Shown here one piece after another: positions 52,901 through 61,297 of a stretch of DNA of 64,000 bases. Under the pieces are notes generated by a model. That model had not been told where the DNA came from. It searched no databases and worked only from the letters and a program-made list of their open reading frames with translations. Position numbers and translations under genes: made by a program. Every line of letters begins with the position of its first letter. Position 1 is the first letter of the stretch. Source of the stretch: Marivita sp041725935. GTDB lineage: Bacteria; Pseudomonadota; Alphaproteobacteria; Rhodobacterales; Rhodobacteraceae. The stretch is taken from contig JBGRQD010000003.1 in the NCBI GenBank assembly GCA_041725935.1, positions 186,001 to 250,000 on the forward strand, given 5' to 3'.

Positions 52901-54052
52901 GGCGTCAGGGCTGTCCAACCCCTCAAGCCGGGCGTCAAAGGTCAGATCGCCGTTCAGCGCAGCATCGAAGGTCAGCGTATCGACCCGGGTATCGCCGCCC
53001 CCGAAAGGCAGCACGACCGGCCCGCCCTCGGGGTTCACGATCTCCCCCTCGGCGTCCAAGGCCTCGAGCCAGCCGGTCTCCGACACAACAGCGCTGCCGC
53101 TCAGCGACAGGGTGTTCGCGGTCAACGAAAATTGCGGCAGTTCTGTCCGCCCATTGGCATCGCGCAGAACCCGCGCCTGCAGGCCGATATCGGTGCCGAA
53201 AAACTCCCGCGTCTCCGGCGTCAAAAGCGGCGAGGGATCGCCCGCGATATCGACCCGCACATCGAACCCGCCGGTCTCTTCCGGTGCAAGGATTTCAACC
53301 GTCCCGGTGATGCGGGGCTCGCCGCCCGTGGCCAGCGCGATCTCTGCGGTGAAATCATCCACCGGGCTGTCGCCCTGCACGGTGAGTGCCACCGATGGCG
53401 CGCCGGGAATGCCCAGCAGCGTCGCGGCCAGCCCGCCCTCGGCCTCCTGCGCATCGAGGTCGACAGCCAACTGGCGCGAAGACGGATCATAGCTGGCCGC
53501 CAGCGCAATCTGCGCCTCCTGACCGTCGATGCGCTCCAGATTGAACTGGATATCCGCGCCACCGCTCTCCAGCGATGCCGCTCCTGTGATCGAAAACTCC
53601 GCCTCTTCGCCCAGCAACGGCGCGCCCAACTGCACCGATTGCACCGCGATCTCCTCGATCCGAATCGACACGGGCAACTCTGGAATGGAGAACGGCGTCG
53701 CCTCGGCGCTCGGCACTTCCGGCCCGGCATCGGGCGCGCGCGCCAGGACAACCCGGTCGGCCGTGAACGCTGTCACATCCACCACGCCGCGCAACAGCGC
53801 CGCGCGGTTCCAGTCCAGCACCACGTTTTCCGCCCGGAACCATTCGCCCGTATCGTCCGAAATTGCGATCAGCTCGATCGAGGCCTCGCTCGACAAGGCC
53901 CCCTGAAACCCCCGGATCCGCACATCGCGCCCCGCGCCGGACAAGGCGTCCTGCAACAGCCCCGCGAGATAACCGGGGTCTTCGTCATTGTCCTGCGCAA
54001 AACCGACCAGCGGCCAGAAGAGAAAGACGAGTAGGGTCGCGAAAAAGCGCAT
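49970..54052 (-). CDS. tamB: Translocation and assembly module protein TamB
   Basis: A 1360-residue periplasm-spanning protein, inner-membrane anchored by its N-terminal hydrophobic segment (about 1-19). The bulk is a repetitive beta-rich (AsmA/TamB, bridge-like) region of short strands rich in Val, Asp and Gly, and the C-terminal ~300 residues are the DUF490/TamB domain (LLFGRNLSSLSALQALELA, ...'GIFFERDY' end). It works with TamA in outer-membrane protein insertion or phospholipid transport. tamA ends one base before its start. Confidence 0.93.
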   Translation of the reverse strand: MRFFATLLVFLFWPLVGFAQDNDEDPGYLAGLLQDALSGAGRDVRIRGFQGALSSEASIELIAISDDTGEWFRAENVVLDWNRAALLRGVVDVTAFTADRVVLARAPDAGPEVPSAEATPFSIPELPVSIRIEEIAVQSVQLGAPLLGEEAEFSITGAASLESGGADIQFNLERIDGQEAQIALAASYDPSSRQLAVDLDAQEAEGGLAATLLGIPGAPSVALTVQGDSPVDDFTAEIALATGGEPRITGTVEILAPEETGGFDVRVDIAGDPSPLLTPETREFFGTDIGLQARVLRDANGRTELPQFSLTANTLSLSGSAVVSETGWLEALDAEGEIVNPEGGPVVLPFGGGDTRVDTLTFDAALNGDLTFDARLEGLDSPDATLETVTITGRGQIDQQSFAQQDGQFELDLTWAADALALTDPGLAEAVGSALLGAARVDYQSGQPIRVTGIEANGADYGLSGDVTWTAEDTMPLAVDLRFLAEDITRFSAVAGRSLDGRVDVQVDGTLAPVSGMIDLVVDGTTLDLAIGQDVADRLLAGVGSARIDVRRDETGTMLRSARVVTPAANIEASGTITSEDTSLQFEGVLSELERVYPDEADGAAEVNGSVALSGTTLRNLELTADLSNDGQQVRLPFGGGMTLDTGTVEVTATGGPDGAWQADVTVRDLDAPQGSATTLALSGNGDIAQSESGGLVSVGGDLRVAASALRLSDVRVTQAVGTNPTANASFDWVQDTERLTLQSLQLETGAIDVTGSAMVTETLSAPDAQFALSLVAESLAPLSGLAGQNLRGRATIDVTGSYEDGGGFDVTARGQGAGLGIGNATVDRLLAGVTRFEVGASGQDGALERVSADVQNPEISTRVNGPLSNLEIDARLANVGLIAPDFQGALVVDGTVGQQADGYAVDVDVQGPGGTTLAVDGRVANGGTANLSVNGAAPLGLANVFIAPRRLNGQAALDLRVSGPLALSSVSGTITPQGAEFSAPTLGIVLSPITGQIQLVNGAAQIGLSAQGNQGGSVDVNGRLGLSTFDAALTATLNQFGVRDPDLYDTSLDGAVALNGPIGRNLLVSGDLRLNETEIQVPSTGVTALGTIPPIDHLGATRPVMRTLDRAGIQNAEDTLVQESRGPSSTRLDLTLTAPGQVFVRGRGLDAELAGQLRLTGPTSDIIPQGGFELVRGRLDILNQRFTLNEGRIQLSGSFNPVLRFVAETESNGITVRVILEGPASTPEISFSSSPELPEDEVLAQLLFGRNLSSLSALQALELASAVATLAGRGGIGLLSNLRDSFGLDDLDVTQTEEGGTAVRAGKYISDNVYSDVVVESGGRAEINLNLDVTSEITARGSVDNTGNSSLGIFFERDY

Positions 54053-54053
54053 A

Positions 54054-55844
54054 TCAGAAAGCCTGGCCTATGCCGATGTAGATTTCGTAATTCTGACCGG
54101 CATCATCGCCGGTCACGGGGGTCGCGATATCGACCCGAATGGGCCCGATCCCGGTGTTGTACCGCAGCCCGAAGCCCGCGCCTGCGTGCCAGTCGCTGTC
54201 ACCGCCAAAGCCGCTGTCCTCGGTGATCATGCCGGCATCATAGAACCCGACCAGCCCGATATTGCCCCGCACCGTGGCGCGCAATTCGGCAGACAGCCCG
54301 GCAAAGATTTGCCCGCCGGTAAAGTCGTCATTGGGCAGCGTCACGCCCAGCGATTGATAGGGCACACCGCGCACCGATCCGCCACCGCCGGAATAGAACA
54401 GGTAATCGGGTACAGTTTCGGCAAGGCTCGGCCCCCAGACCGATCCGATCTGCGCGCGCCCCGCAAGCACGAACCTGTCCTCTGCCCCAAGCCCGACATA
54501 GGCCCGCGCATCCGATGTGAACCGCAGCCCGCTTTCGGTGTCGTTCAGGCCAAGGAACGGCGTGCCCGTCGCGGACAGGTAATATCCGCCCGTGGGGTTC
54601 AGCGCGTTGTTCCGTGTATCGTAAACTGCGCCAAAATCTGCGGTGAGCAGCTGAAACTCTCGCTCGCCAAACGCGTCTTCGGTATCGATATACCGGTATC
54701 CCAGTCCGAAAGATCCGCTCAACTGATCGGAAAACCGCCGTGTCAGACCAGCGGCAATATTCGCCTGATTGCTGGTGAAACCGGGCTCATTCAGCCGCTC
54801 GATCCCGGCGGTCAGGAAAAAATCCGTGTCCGGCGTAAAGGTCGCGGGCCGCCCGTAGGTCAGCCGCAGCGCGTAATCCATCTCGTCCGCATCCGTGCCG
54901 ATCCCTGAGACCTCGCCCTCGACCCGCAATCGCTCCGCGCCCTGAAACAGGTTGCGATGCAGCCAGAACGCGCTCAGCTTGCCACCCTCCTGCGTCGACA
55001 CTTCGGCACCAAAGCCAAAGCGACGTGGCTTTTGCTCTGCCACCTGCACATCAAGGTCCAGCGTTCCATCTGCATTCGGTGTCTCTGCCTCCGACACCGC
55101 AACCGACCCGAACACGCCGGTCTGACGCAACCGCCGTTCGGCATCCGCAATCTCCTGCGGATCGAACACCTCGCCCTGCGGCAGCCCGGCAATCTCGCGA
55201 ATGCGCGTCCGGCGCACCCGATCGTTTCCGGAAACGCCAATCTCGCCGAACCGCAAGCGCGGCCCCGGCTCAAGACGCAACCGCACGTTCAGCGCACGCT
55301 CGGGGTGATCCGCGATCACCTGCTGTTCGGCCAGCCGGGCCTTGGCATGACCGACATCGCGCCAGCCCATGACCCCGGCCGTCACCGCGTTCCGGATAGG
55401 GGCCGTTCCCGCGCGCTCACCGGTCTGGAACTCTGGAGGGATCTCGGTCCCGTCCGCCAGCGGCGCGATCTCGGCGCGACCAAACTGGAATCTCGGGCCC
55501 GGATCGACCTCGATCAGGATCGTGTTGATCGACGCAGGTGCTTCGAACGGCGAAATCCCCGCTGCCTCGCGCCCGTCGACCGTGATCGACACCACCGGGG
55601 AAAACCGCCCGCCGCCATAAAGCGCTGCCACGATCCGCCCGTAATCGGCCTGTGCGGCGGCGATCAGCGCCTGCGGCGTCGTCTCTTCGGCATCGACCAG
55701 CGCATAAAGCGACATCGCGTCTTTCAACTCGCTCCGCAATTCGTCGCTGCCGCCTGACACGTTGAGATCCAGATTCTGCGCCGCGCCAATTCCAGGAACG
55801 CCAATCAAGGTCGCGCACAAGATCGTGCGTGTCAGACGCTTCAT
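54054..55844 (-). CDS. tamA: Outer-membrane assembly protein TamA (BamA/Omp85 family)
   Basis: A 596-residue Omp85 protein. The signal peptide (about 1-22, ending GAA-QN) is followed by three POTRA-like repeats (about 25-270) and a 16-strand barrel ending in a C-terminal aromatic residue (IGIGQAF). The barrel contains the lid-lock region GGGGSVRGVPYQSLG, matching the conserved V/I-R-G motif. Expected to pair with the adjacent TamB. Confidence 0.94.
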   Translation of the reverse strand: MKRLTRTILCATLIGVPGIGAAQNLDLNVSGGSDELRSELKDAMSLYALVDAEETTPQALIAAAQADYGRIVAALYGGGRFSPVVSITVDGREAAGISPFEAPASINTILIEVDPGPRFQFGRAEIAPLADGTEIPPEFQTGERAGTAPIRNAVTAGVMGWRDVGHAKARLAEQQVIADHPERALNVRLRLEPGPRLRFGEIGVSGNDRVRRTRIREIAGLPQGEVFDPQEIADAERRLRQTGVFGSVAVSEAETPNADGTLDLDVQVAEQKPRRFGFGAEVSTQEGGKLSAFWLHRNLFQGAERLRVEGEVSGIGTDADEMDYALRLTYGRPATFTPDTDFFLTAGIERLNEPGFTSNQANIAAGLTRRFSDQLSGSFGLGYRYIDTEDAFGEREFQLLTADFGAVYDTRNNALNPTGGYYLSATGTPFLGLNDTESGLRFTSDARAYVGLGAEDRFVLAGRAQIGSVWGPSLAETVPDYLFYSGGGGSVRGVPYQSLGVTLPNDDFTGGQIFAGLSAELRATVRGNIGLVGFYDAGMITEDSGFGGDSDWHAGAGFGLRYNTGIGPIRVDIATPVTGDDAGQNYEIYIGIGQAF

Positions 55845-55956
55845 ATACTCTAAACCTCGTGTTTGACTGAGTTCACCCTAACAGGCCAACGACTCTCGGT
55901 GCAAACGGGTTCCGTCCGCTGTGCTTCACATCTTGAGGAAGATAGCCGTATTTCTC

Positions 55957-55991
55957 AAAAAGCACGCATGGCGTGGGGTCACCATGCGTGC
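55957..55991 (-). terminator. Intrinsic terminator after the 56036 gene
   Basis: On the minus strand GCACGCATGG and CCATGCGTGC form a perfect 10-bp stem with a 10-base loop, followed by TTTTT. It ends the transcript of the secreted protein gene at 56036-56536 and insulates tamAB. Confidence 0.88.
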
Positions 55992-56035
55992 AAGGTGCAG
56001 GGACAAAGGACCAATGCCCCCGCATGTCCGGCGCG

Positions 56036-56536
56036 TCAGTGGCGCGCCAGTGTGTATCCGCGATGCCGCAGGCAGGGCAGGGCATAGGCTTTCGCCGCTC
56101 CGCGCCGGGTCTGCACATCCATGCGGCAAGCCTTGGGCAATGACTGACTGCTGATGTTGCTGCGCTCGAGACAGCGGCTCAGAACGACCCGCTCCACCCG
56201 GCCGCCCTCGATCCGACGCACGCAACTGGCGGGAAGAACACTACCATGGCGTGGCCGCCCCTGGCGCGGCACCACCTTGGGGATCGGCCGCTCATAGGTG
56301 GGAACCGGCTTCGTGACATACCCGAACCTGTCATCGGGCGTGTAATGCCGCACCCCATTGTCCTTGCGCTCCTTGTCGCGGGAATTCTGGATCGCCTTGC
56401 CGATGATGAAGACCGTCGCGGCCCCTGCCAGAAGCTTTGCGATGTCTTCTTCCGACGCCGCACGGGCGGGCATGGCCGAAAAGCCGGCTATGGTGGTGGA
56501 TACGGCCAGGACGGCTGCGATGAATTTGCGTGACAT
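56036..56536 (-). CDS. Hypothetical secreted basic protein
   Basis: A 166-residue protein with a signal peptide (about 1-26, ending ARA-AS), a short hydrophobic helix (ILLxxAATVFIIGKAI-like) at about 35-50, a Pro/Arg-rich linker, and a C-terminal region with four cysteines (SCVRRI, SRCLE, ACRMD, PCLRH). A disulfide-bonded periplasmic protein is likely. No family was recognised. It ends at a strong terminator. Confidence 0.65.
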   Translation of the reverse strand: MSRKFIAAVLAVSTTIAGFSAMPARAASEEDIAKLLAGAATVFIIGKAIQNSRDKERKDNGVRHYTPDDRFGYVTKPVPTYERPIPKVVPRQGRPRHGSVLPASCVRRIEGGRVERVVLSRCLERSNISSQSLPKACRMDVQTRRGAAKAYALPCLRHRGYTLARH

Positions 56537-56721
56537 GGTTCGGGTTCCTTTCCCTGTCGGTTAAGCCGGGTGTGGCGCAATCGGGGGCAGGGGCGATCTG
56601 GCCAGCTGCCTGTGACACCATCTCGAACCGGGTTGCAGGGACAGGCAATATCGCTGCCGCGCTATCGGATAACCGCATCGCCGTTATTGAATTTCGCGGG
56701 GCTTGGCCGCAGGGTGTCGGC

Positions 56722-57006
56722 ATGAAACACGCGCTTTCCTTTCTGCTCCTCGCCGCGCTCTGCATGCCCGCTGCCGCACAGGCCGCGTGTTATGCCGATT
56801 ACAAGGCGAAACAGGATGCACCCCTCCGCTTGCACTACGGTGTGGCCGAGATTTCAGACCCCTGCACACCCGCCTCGGCGCAACAGCAGTTGCAAAGCCG
56901 GCTTGCACAGTCGGGCTGGACATTGCTCAATGTGGTGTCGGTCTTCGACGAAACAGGGCTAGCCGAAAGGAAAGACAGTGCCGGACCCAACTTCCTCCGT
57001 TACTGA
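56722..57006 (+). CDS. Small hypothetical secreted protein
   Basis: A 94-residue protein with a signal peptide (about 1-22, AQA-AC) and a mature part containing CYADYKAKQD and a second Cys. The start at 56722 is selected because it begins the signal peptide; the frame is open 192 bases upstream. Its last 29 bases overlap the start of the next gene, which implies coupling. Confidence 0.65.
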   Translation: MKHALSFLLLAALCMPAAAQAACYADYKAKQDAPLRLHYGVAEISDPCTPASAQQQLQSRLAQSGWTLLNVVSVFDETGLAERKDSAGPNFLRY

Positions 57007-57682
57007 CACGCGCCGCTCCGCAACCCGCCTCGTGGTTCTCGGCATCAGCGGGATCGTCGCGTTGCTGGTTCTGGCGGGCGTGTTCCTTGTCGTGACCTTG
57101 CCCGATGCCAACGCGTTCAACGCGCGGGTCGAGCGGATCTTCATGGAAAACGACAATCTGACCTCCCAGGCCGAGGTCAAGCTGCTCGAGATCCTCGCGC
57201 AATCGGGCACCGCCTTTTCCGACACGCTCGCCGGGTATCGGACCACCATCTTCGTGCTGCTGGTCTTCGCCACCGCGATGCTGATCGCTGCGCTTGTGTT
57301 CCTTGTGATGCTGGTTCTTCTGAACCGCCGCATGGCGCAGATCGAACGCTCGGGTATCCAGGTGAATTCCCTGATCGTCAGCCGCGAGGAAAACACCGTT
57401 TACCTCAACACGATGGGCTTCAAGCTGACCGACGCCATGATCGAAACCATCTCCATCCTCGCTGAGGCGCGTCTTGACGACGAATTGCTGTCCGGTGCCC
57501 AGATCGAAGCGATCATCTCGGGTCGCTCCGAATCCGATTGCGACGAGGCCGCCGGTGCCACCCGCATCAAGCGTCTGCGCGACGGCTTGGGAAACCAGTT
57601 GGTCAGCGAGTTGCTGATCAAGAACATCGCCCGCCGTGGCTACATGCTGGCCATCGACAAATCGGTGATCGAAGTGCTCTGA
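56978..57682 (+). CDS. Membrane protein with predicted C-terminal winged-helix domain
   Basis: A 234-residue protein starting GTG, with AAGGA six bases upstream, overlapping the preceding gene by 29 bases. Two membrane helices (about 18-40 and 88-115) flank a ~45-residue periplasmic loop (DANAFNARVERIFMENDN). The C-terminal ~110 residues are cytoplasmic and end with IKRLRDGLGNQLVSELLI and NIARRGYMLAID, which resembles the recognition helix and wing of OmpR-type winged-helix domains. It could be a membrane-anchored regulator in the opposite order to ToxR. The family is not otherwise recognised. Confidence 0.65.
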   Translation: MPDPTSSVTDTRRSATRLVVLGISGIVALLVLAGVFLVVTLPDANAFNARVERIFMENDNLTSQAEVKLLEILAQSGTAFSDTLAGYRTTIFVLLVFATAMLIAALVFLVMLVLLNRRMAQIERSGIQVNSLIVSREENTVYLNTMGFKLTDAMIETISILAEARLDDELLSGAQIEAIISGRSESDCDEAAGATRIKRLRDGLGNQLVSELLIKNIARRGYMLAIDKSVIEVL

Positions 57683-57742
57683 CCGGCCGGATCTGGCTGG
57701 AGGAGATTGCGCTCATTGGTTCCGGTTATTTGACGCGCATCT

Positions 57743-57886
57743 GTACGATCCAAGCGTACGAACCGGACGGTTGGCCTTACCTGCACTCACGCGCAGCCGG
57801 CGAGAGGGTCGGAAACACAGCATGTTGCGGTTGCACCGGATATCGCCCATAGCGAACCGTACAAGACACCCCCGCCAACCGTACGA
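57743..57886. repeat. Clustered GTACGA motifs in a convergent gap
   Basis: GTACGA occurs at 57743-57748, 57756-57761 and 57881-57886, with a related CCGTAC at 57858. The 214-bp gap lies between the converging genes 56978-57682 and 57897-58679, where a promoter is not expected. Confidence 0.4.
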
Positions 57887-57896
57887 AACGCAGATT

Positions 57897-58679
57897 TCAC
57901 CCCGTATAAACCAGCCGATCTGTGATTTCGCTGTGCAATCCTGCGCCCGCGCCAACGACACCTGCGGTCTGTGGCAGCTCATTGTTGAACCGCAGCGCAT
58001 CGCCATGCCGGTCCGTCACCGTTGCACCCGCTTCGGACAGGATCAACGCACCCGCCGCGATGTCCCATTCCCAGCTTGGCCGGAACGTCAACATCGCATC
58101 ATAGCGCCCTTGTGCCACCAGACACAGGCGATAGGCCAGCGAGGGCCGATGCGACCGGGAGAATTGCGGCACGGCATCACGCCAGTGGATCTGGTCCATG
58201 TTCGGCTTGGTGGCCAGAACACGGGCAGCATGAATATCACTGATATCAGAAACACTTAGCCGATCCCCGTTGCAGAACGCACCCTGCGTCCTGTCAGCGG
58301 AATAAAGCAAATCCATTTCCGGAAGGTAAACGACGCCCTGCGTGACTACCCCGTTTTCGGCGATCGACAACGAATGCGCCCAGGTCGTTTCCCCCGCGAT
58401 GAAACTGCGGGTCCCGTCGATCGGGTCGATGATGAACACCCGGTCACGATCCAGCCGATCCGGCGTGTCGCGGGTCTCTTCGCTGAGCCAGCCATATTCC
58501 GGACGCGCCGTCCTCAAGGTCTCGTGCAGCGCCCGGTCCACCGCGAAATCGGCTTGCGTCACCGGGCCGGCATCATCGGGTTTATGCTGAACTTCCAATC
58601 CCTTGGCCTTGTGAAACCGGGCGATCTCGCCCGCGTTTCGTGCCGCGTCGATCAGAAGGTCAAGATCACTCTCCGGCAA
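57897..58679 (-). CDS. Inositol monophosphatase-family phosphatase
   Basis: A 260-residue Mg-dependent phosphatase. Metal-binding motifs EE (about 67-68, LSEET), DPIDGT at 85-90 and WEWDIAAGALILSEAG are present. Substrate could be PAP, histidinol phosphate or an inositol phosphate; it is more IMPase-like than the CysQ at 29418. The TTG start has AAGGG seven bases upstream and overlaps the pmbA end by 14 bases. Confidence 0.85.
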   Translation of the reverse strand: MPESDLDLLIDAARNAGEIARFHKAKGLEVQHKPDDAGPVTQADFAVDRALHETLRTARPEYGWLSEETRDTPDRLDRDRVFIIDPIDGTRSFIAGETTWAHSLSIAENGVVTQGVVYLPEMDLLYSADRTQGAFCNGDRLSVSDISDIHAARVLATKPNMDQIHWRDAVPQFSRSHRPSLAYRLCLVAQGRYDAMLTFRPSWEWDIAAGALILSEAGATVTDRHGDALRFNNELPQTAGVVGAGAGLHSEITDRLVYTG

Positions 58680-60012
58680 GCGTCAGCCCTTCTACCAGCA
58701 GTGACGGCACGACCCGGCTCAACCACGGGCGTGCATCATTGGCCGGAGTCATTTTCTTAAGCATTTCAATGAGGTTACCCGCGATGGTCACGCCACTGAC
58801 CGGGTAGGCCACCTGGCCGTTTTCAACCCAGAACCCCGCAGCGCCCCGCGAATAATCGCCATTGTTCGGGTTGATGGTCGATCCGATCATCGAGGTCACG
58901 ACAAGACCCGTTCCCATCTCCGCAATCAGCCCTGCGCGGTCTGTAACACCTTGAGTAAGAAGTATATTCGACACGCTGGGCGACGGCCCACCTGTTGTTC
59001 CGCGCGACGCTCCGCCAGTCGGTTCCAGCCCCAGCTTGCGCGCGGTGGCCAGGTCCAGCGTCCAGCCCGTCAGCACGCCATCGCTGACGATGTCCCGTTT
59101 CTGCGTCGCCAACCCTTCGGCGTCAAAGGGACGTGAGCCGCCAACGCGTGGTCGATGCGGATCTTCGGTCAGGCTAAGACCTTGAGGCAGAACCTGTTTT
59201 CCCAGAAGGTCCAGCGCCCAGGATGACCGCCGCGCAATCGCGGCACCATTGATCGCCATCAGCAGATGCCCGATCAGCGACGAGGAAATCCGCTCATCGA
59301 ACAACACCGGATAGGCCCCCGTCTTGGGCTTGCGTGGATTCATGCGCTCCAACGTGCGTTCCCCGGCACTGCGTCCTATGTCCTGCGCCGTGCGCAGATC
59401 CGATTGGAAAATTCTCTGGTCGCCGTCGTAATCGCGCTCCATCCCGGTGCCTGTCCCGGCAATCGCCACGCAGGACACGGACCGTGAAGAGCGTTGATAT
59501 CCCCCGGAAAATCCGTTGCTTGCCGCAAGATGGATCTCCTGCGATCCGTACCCGGCCGAGGAGGCTGAGACCTGCGTGATCCCTGCAAGCTCCAAGGCCG
59601 CGCTCTCGGCGTCGCGCGCATCCTGCTCCAGTTCCGCTGGCGACGGCTCTGGCGTGGGGTCGTAGAGTTCGAGCCAATCGGACGCGGGGTTCTCGGCCAA
59701 CTGATCGGGATCGGCCAATCCCACATAAGGATCTTCCGGCGCCTCGCGTGCCATCGCGACTGCACGCTCTGCCATGATGGCAAGGCTGTCTGCCCGCACA
59801 TCCGAGGACGATACGTTCGCGACACGCTGCCCGATAAACACACGCAAACCGATGTCCGTGGCTTCGGACCGTTCGGCCTGTTCCAGAGTGCCATTGCGTA
59901 CGTCGATCGAGATCGAATTGCCGCGCACCGCAAGCACATCGGCGGCGTCAGCCCCGGCCTCCCTGGCGCGCTGCAACAGGCGGTGCGTCAGGTCATCAAG
60001 CGTGTCTGTCAT
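58666..60012 (-). CDS. pmbA: TldD/PmbA family protein (PmbA/TldE type)
   Basis: A 448-residue member of the TldD/TldE metalloprotease pair that processes peptides such as microcins and CcdA. The N-terminal ISIDVRNGTLEQAERSEATD and the glycine-rich C-terminal 'GDYSRGAAGFWVENG' are typical. No HExxH motif is seen, which fits the TldE/PmbA subunit rather than TldD. The partner tldD is not in the window. Confidence 0.92.
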   Translation of the reverse strand: MTDTLDDLTHRLLQRAREAGADAADVLAVRGNSISIDVRNGTLEQAERSEATDIGLRVFIGQRVANVSSSDVRADSLAIMAERAVAMAREAPEDPYVGLADPDQLAENPASDWLELYDPTPEPSPAELEQDARDAESAALELAGITQVSASSAGYGSQEIHLAASNGFSGGYQRSSRSVSCVAIAGTGTGMERDYDGDQRIFQSDLRTAQDIGRSAGERTLERMNPRKPKTGAYPVLFDERISSSLIGHLLMAINGAAIARRSSWALDLLGKQVLPQGLSLTEDPHRPRVGGSRPFDAEGLATQKRDIVSDGVLTGWTLDLATARKLGLEPTGGASRGTTGGPSPSVSNILLTQGVTDRAGLIAEMGTGLVVTSMIGSTINPNNGDYSRGAAGFWVENGQVAYPVSGVTIAGNLIEMLKKMTPANDARPWLSRVVPSLLVEGLTLAGE

Positions 60013-60078
60013 GGGGCCTCCGGTGCCAGGATACGTGCCGCAGACAGGTAGAGCGGTGCGTGCATCATCGCAACCCTG

Positions 60079-60843
60079 CTAGCGATCAAGCGGTTCGACC
60101 ACGCCCACGATCGGCCCCAGCCACCGCCCGAAATCCGAACGGTCCAGCTGCGGTGCATGCAGGCGTGACACGCTGCCGTCAAAGAACAGCGCTTGAGGTA
60201 CGCCCAGGTCATCGCGGAAGATGCGCCCGAATTCGTGAAACGTGACCGGTTCGTCCGAAATCACGAACACGACCCGCGTGCCGTCCGCAGAGGTGCCGAC
60301 ACCGTTGCGGATATACCGCGACGTGCTGTCGACCAAAAACCTCGGATGCAGGGCGCCGTCGATCACCAGCATCGGCCCCGATTGCGTCGCATAGCGGCAC
60401 TCGGGCGGCGCGGAGGCATAGGTCAGCGTTTCGATCACATCGGCGCGGTTTTCGCGGATGCAGAAGACTCCATTGGGCAGCAGCCCGAAATTGCCCGGTC
60501 CGGCATTGGGGATCACGCGCATGACCTTTTGGCCATCTTCGATGTAAAGCCCGACCGGCGCGCGGTCGTCGTGATACATGCCCGCGTTCATTGCAAAGGT
60601 CAGAACTTTGCCGTCGTCCTGCAAGGTCCTGTCTATCGAGGAGAATTGTCCGAACTTCTCGCCCGAAGGAGAATCAAGGAACAATCGCAGCGCATCGGTG
60701 CGCGGATCGACCTCGCACGCCGTGTAGGCCAGCCCGTCGAAACTGCGTTCGGAACAGGCCACGTCTGCCTGTGCCGCAACGGCCGAGATCATCAGCCCCA
60801 GCGCGGCCAGCGCGGCTCTAGTCTTCGATATCACGGCGCACAT
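60079..60843 (-). CDS. Phosphodiester glycosidase family protein (NAGPA/DUF2233), secreted
   Basis: A 254-residue protein with a signal peptide (about 1-27, AQA-DV) and a NAGPA-like domain: MNAGMYHDDRAPVGLYIEDG near 84-103, GPMLVIDG near 160, and 'RVVFVISDEPVTFHEFGRIF' later. Members cleave GlcNAc phosphodiesters or remodel cell-wall or exopolysaccharide linkages; the substrate is unknown. Its first 26 bases overlap the 3' end of rbfA. Confidence 0.85.
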   Translation of the reverse strand: MCAVISKTRAALAALGLMISAVAAQADVACSERSFDGLAYTACEVDPRTDALRLFLDSPSGEKFGQFSSIDRTLQDDGKVLTFAMNAGMYHDDRAPVGLYIEDGQKVMRVIPNAGPGNFGLLPNGVFCIRENRADVIETLTYASAPPECRYATQSGPMLVIDGALHPRFLVDSTSRYIRNGVGTSADGTRVVFVISDEPVTFHEFGRIFRDDLGVPQALFFDGSVSRLHAPQLDRSDFGRWLGPIVGVVEPLDR

Positions 60844-61213
60844 CGTCCTGCTCGAACATGCGGCGGGTGTCGTCCATGCGGTCGAACGTGTCGTCCAGCT
60901 TGAACCGCAGGTCCGGCGAAAATTTCAGGGTCATGTTCTTGGCAACGAGGCGGCGCAGTTCGCCCCGATTGCGGTTGAGCAAGTCGAGGACATCGTCCTG
61001 CCCCTTGCCGCCCAGCGGCACGACAAAGGCGGTCGCCAGACGCAAATCGGGTGACACGCGCACTTCACCCACGGTGATGGAGTAGCGGTTCAGGTCGGGA
61101 TCGTGAACATCTCCGCGCGCCAGCACATCGGACAGCGTCCGGCGGATCAATTCACCCACGCGCAGCTGTCGCTGGCTGGGTCCGTCAAAGCTTTGGGATC
61201 GGTTTTTTGCCAT
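60818..61213 (-). CDS. rbfA: Ribosome-binding factor A
   Basis: A 131-residue RbfA for late 30S maturation and cold adaptation. The KH-like fold is seen in QRQLRVGELIRRTLSDVL, 'SPDLRLATAFVVPLGG' and KNMTLKFSPDLRFKLDDTFD. The ATG at 61213 is chosen because the frame upstream overlaps the divergent dapB region. It is separated from infB, unlike in E. coli. Confidence 0.95.
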   Translation of the reverse strand: MAKNRSQSFDGPSQRQLRVGELIRRTLSDVLARGDVHDPDLNRYSITVGEVRVSPDLRLATAFVVPLGGKGQDDVLDLLNRNRGELRRLVAKNMTLKFSPDLRFKLDDTFDRMDDTRRMFEQDDVRRDIED

Positions 61214-61297
61214 ATGCGGCACATAAGCGGTCTGGCGGGCTTTGCCAAGCCAGTGGCCAGCCGCTATGCAGGCGAAAATCCGCGGGTGGAGAATGTC

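Noticed and set aside
57683..57896. tRNA-like fold in the gap
   Set aside because: A GGTTCCGG stretch is present, but no matching T-arm, anticodon or acceptor stem could be built.
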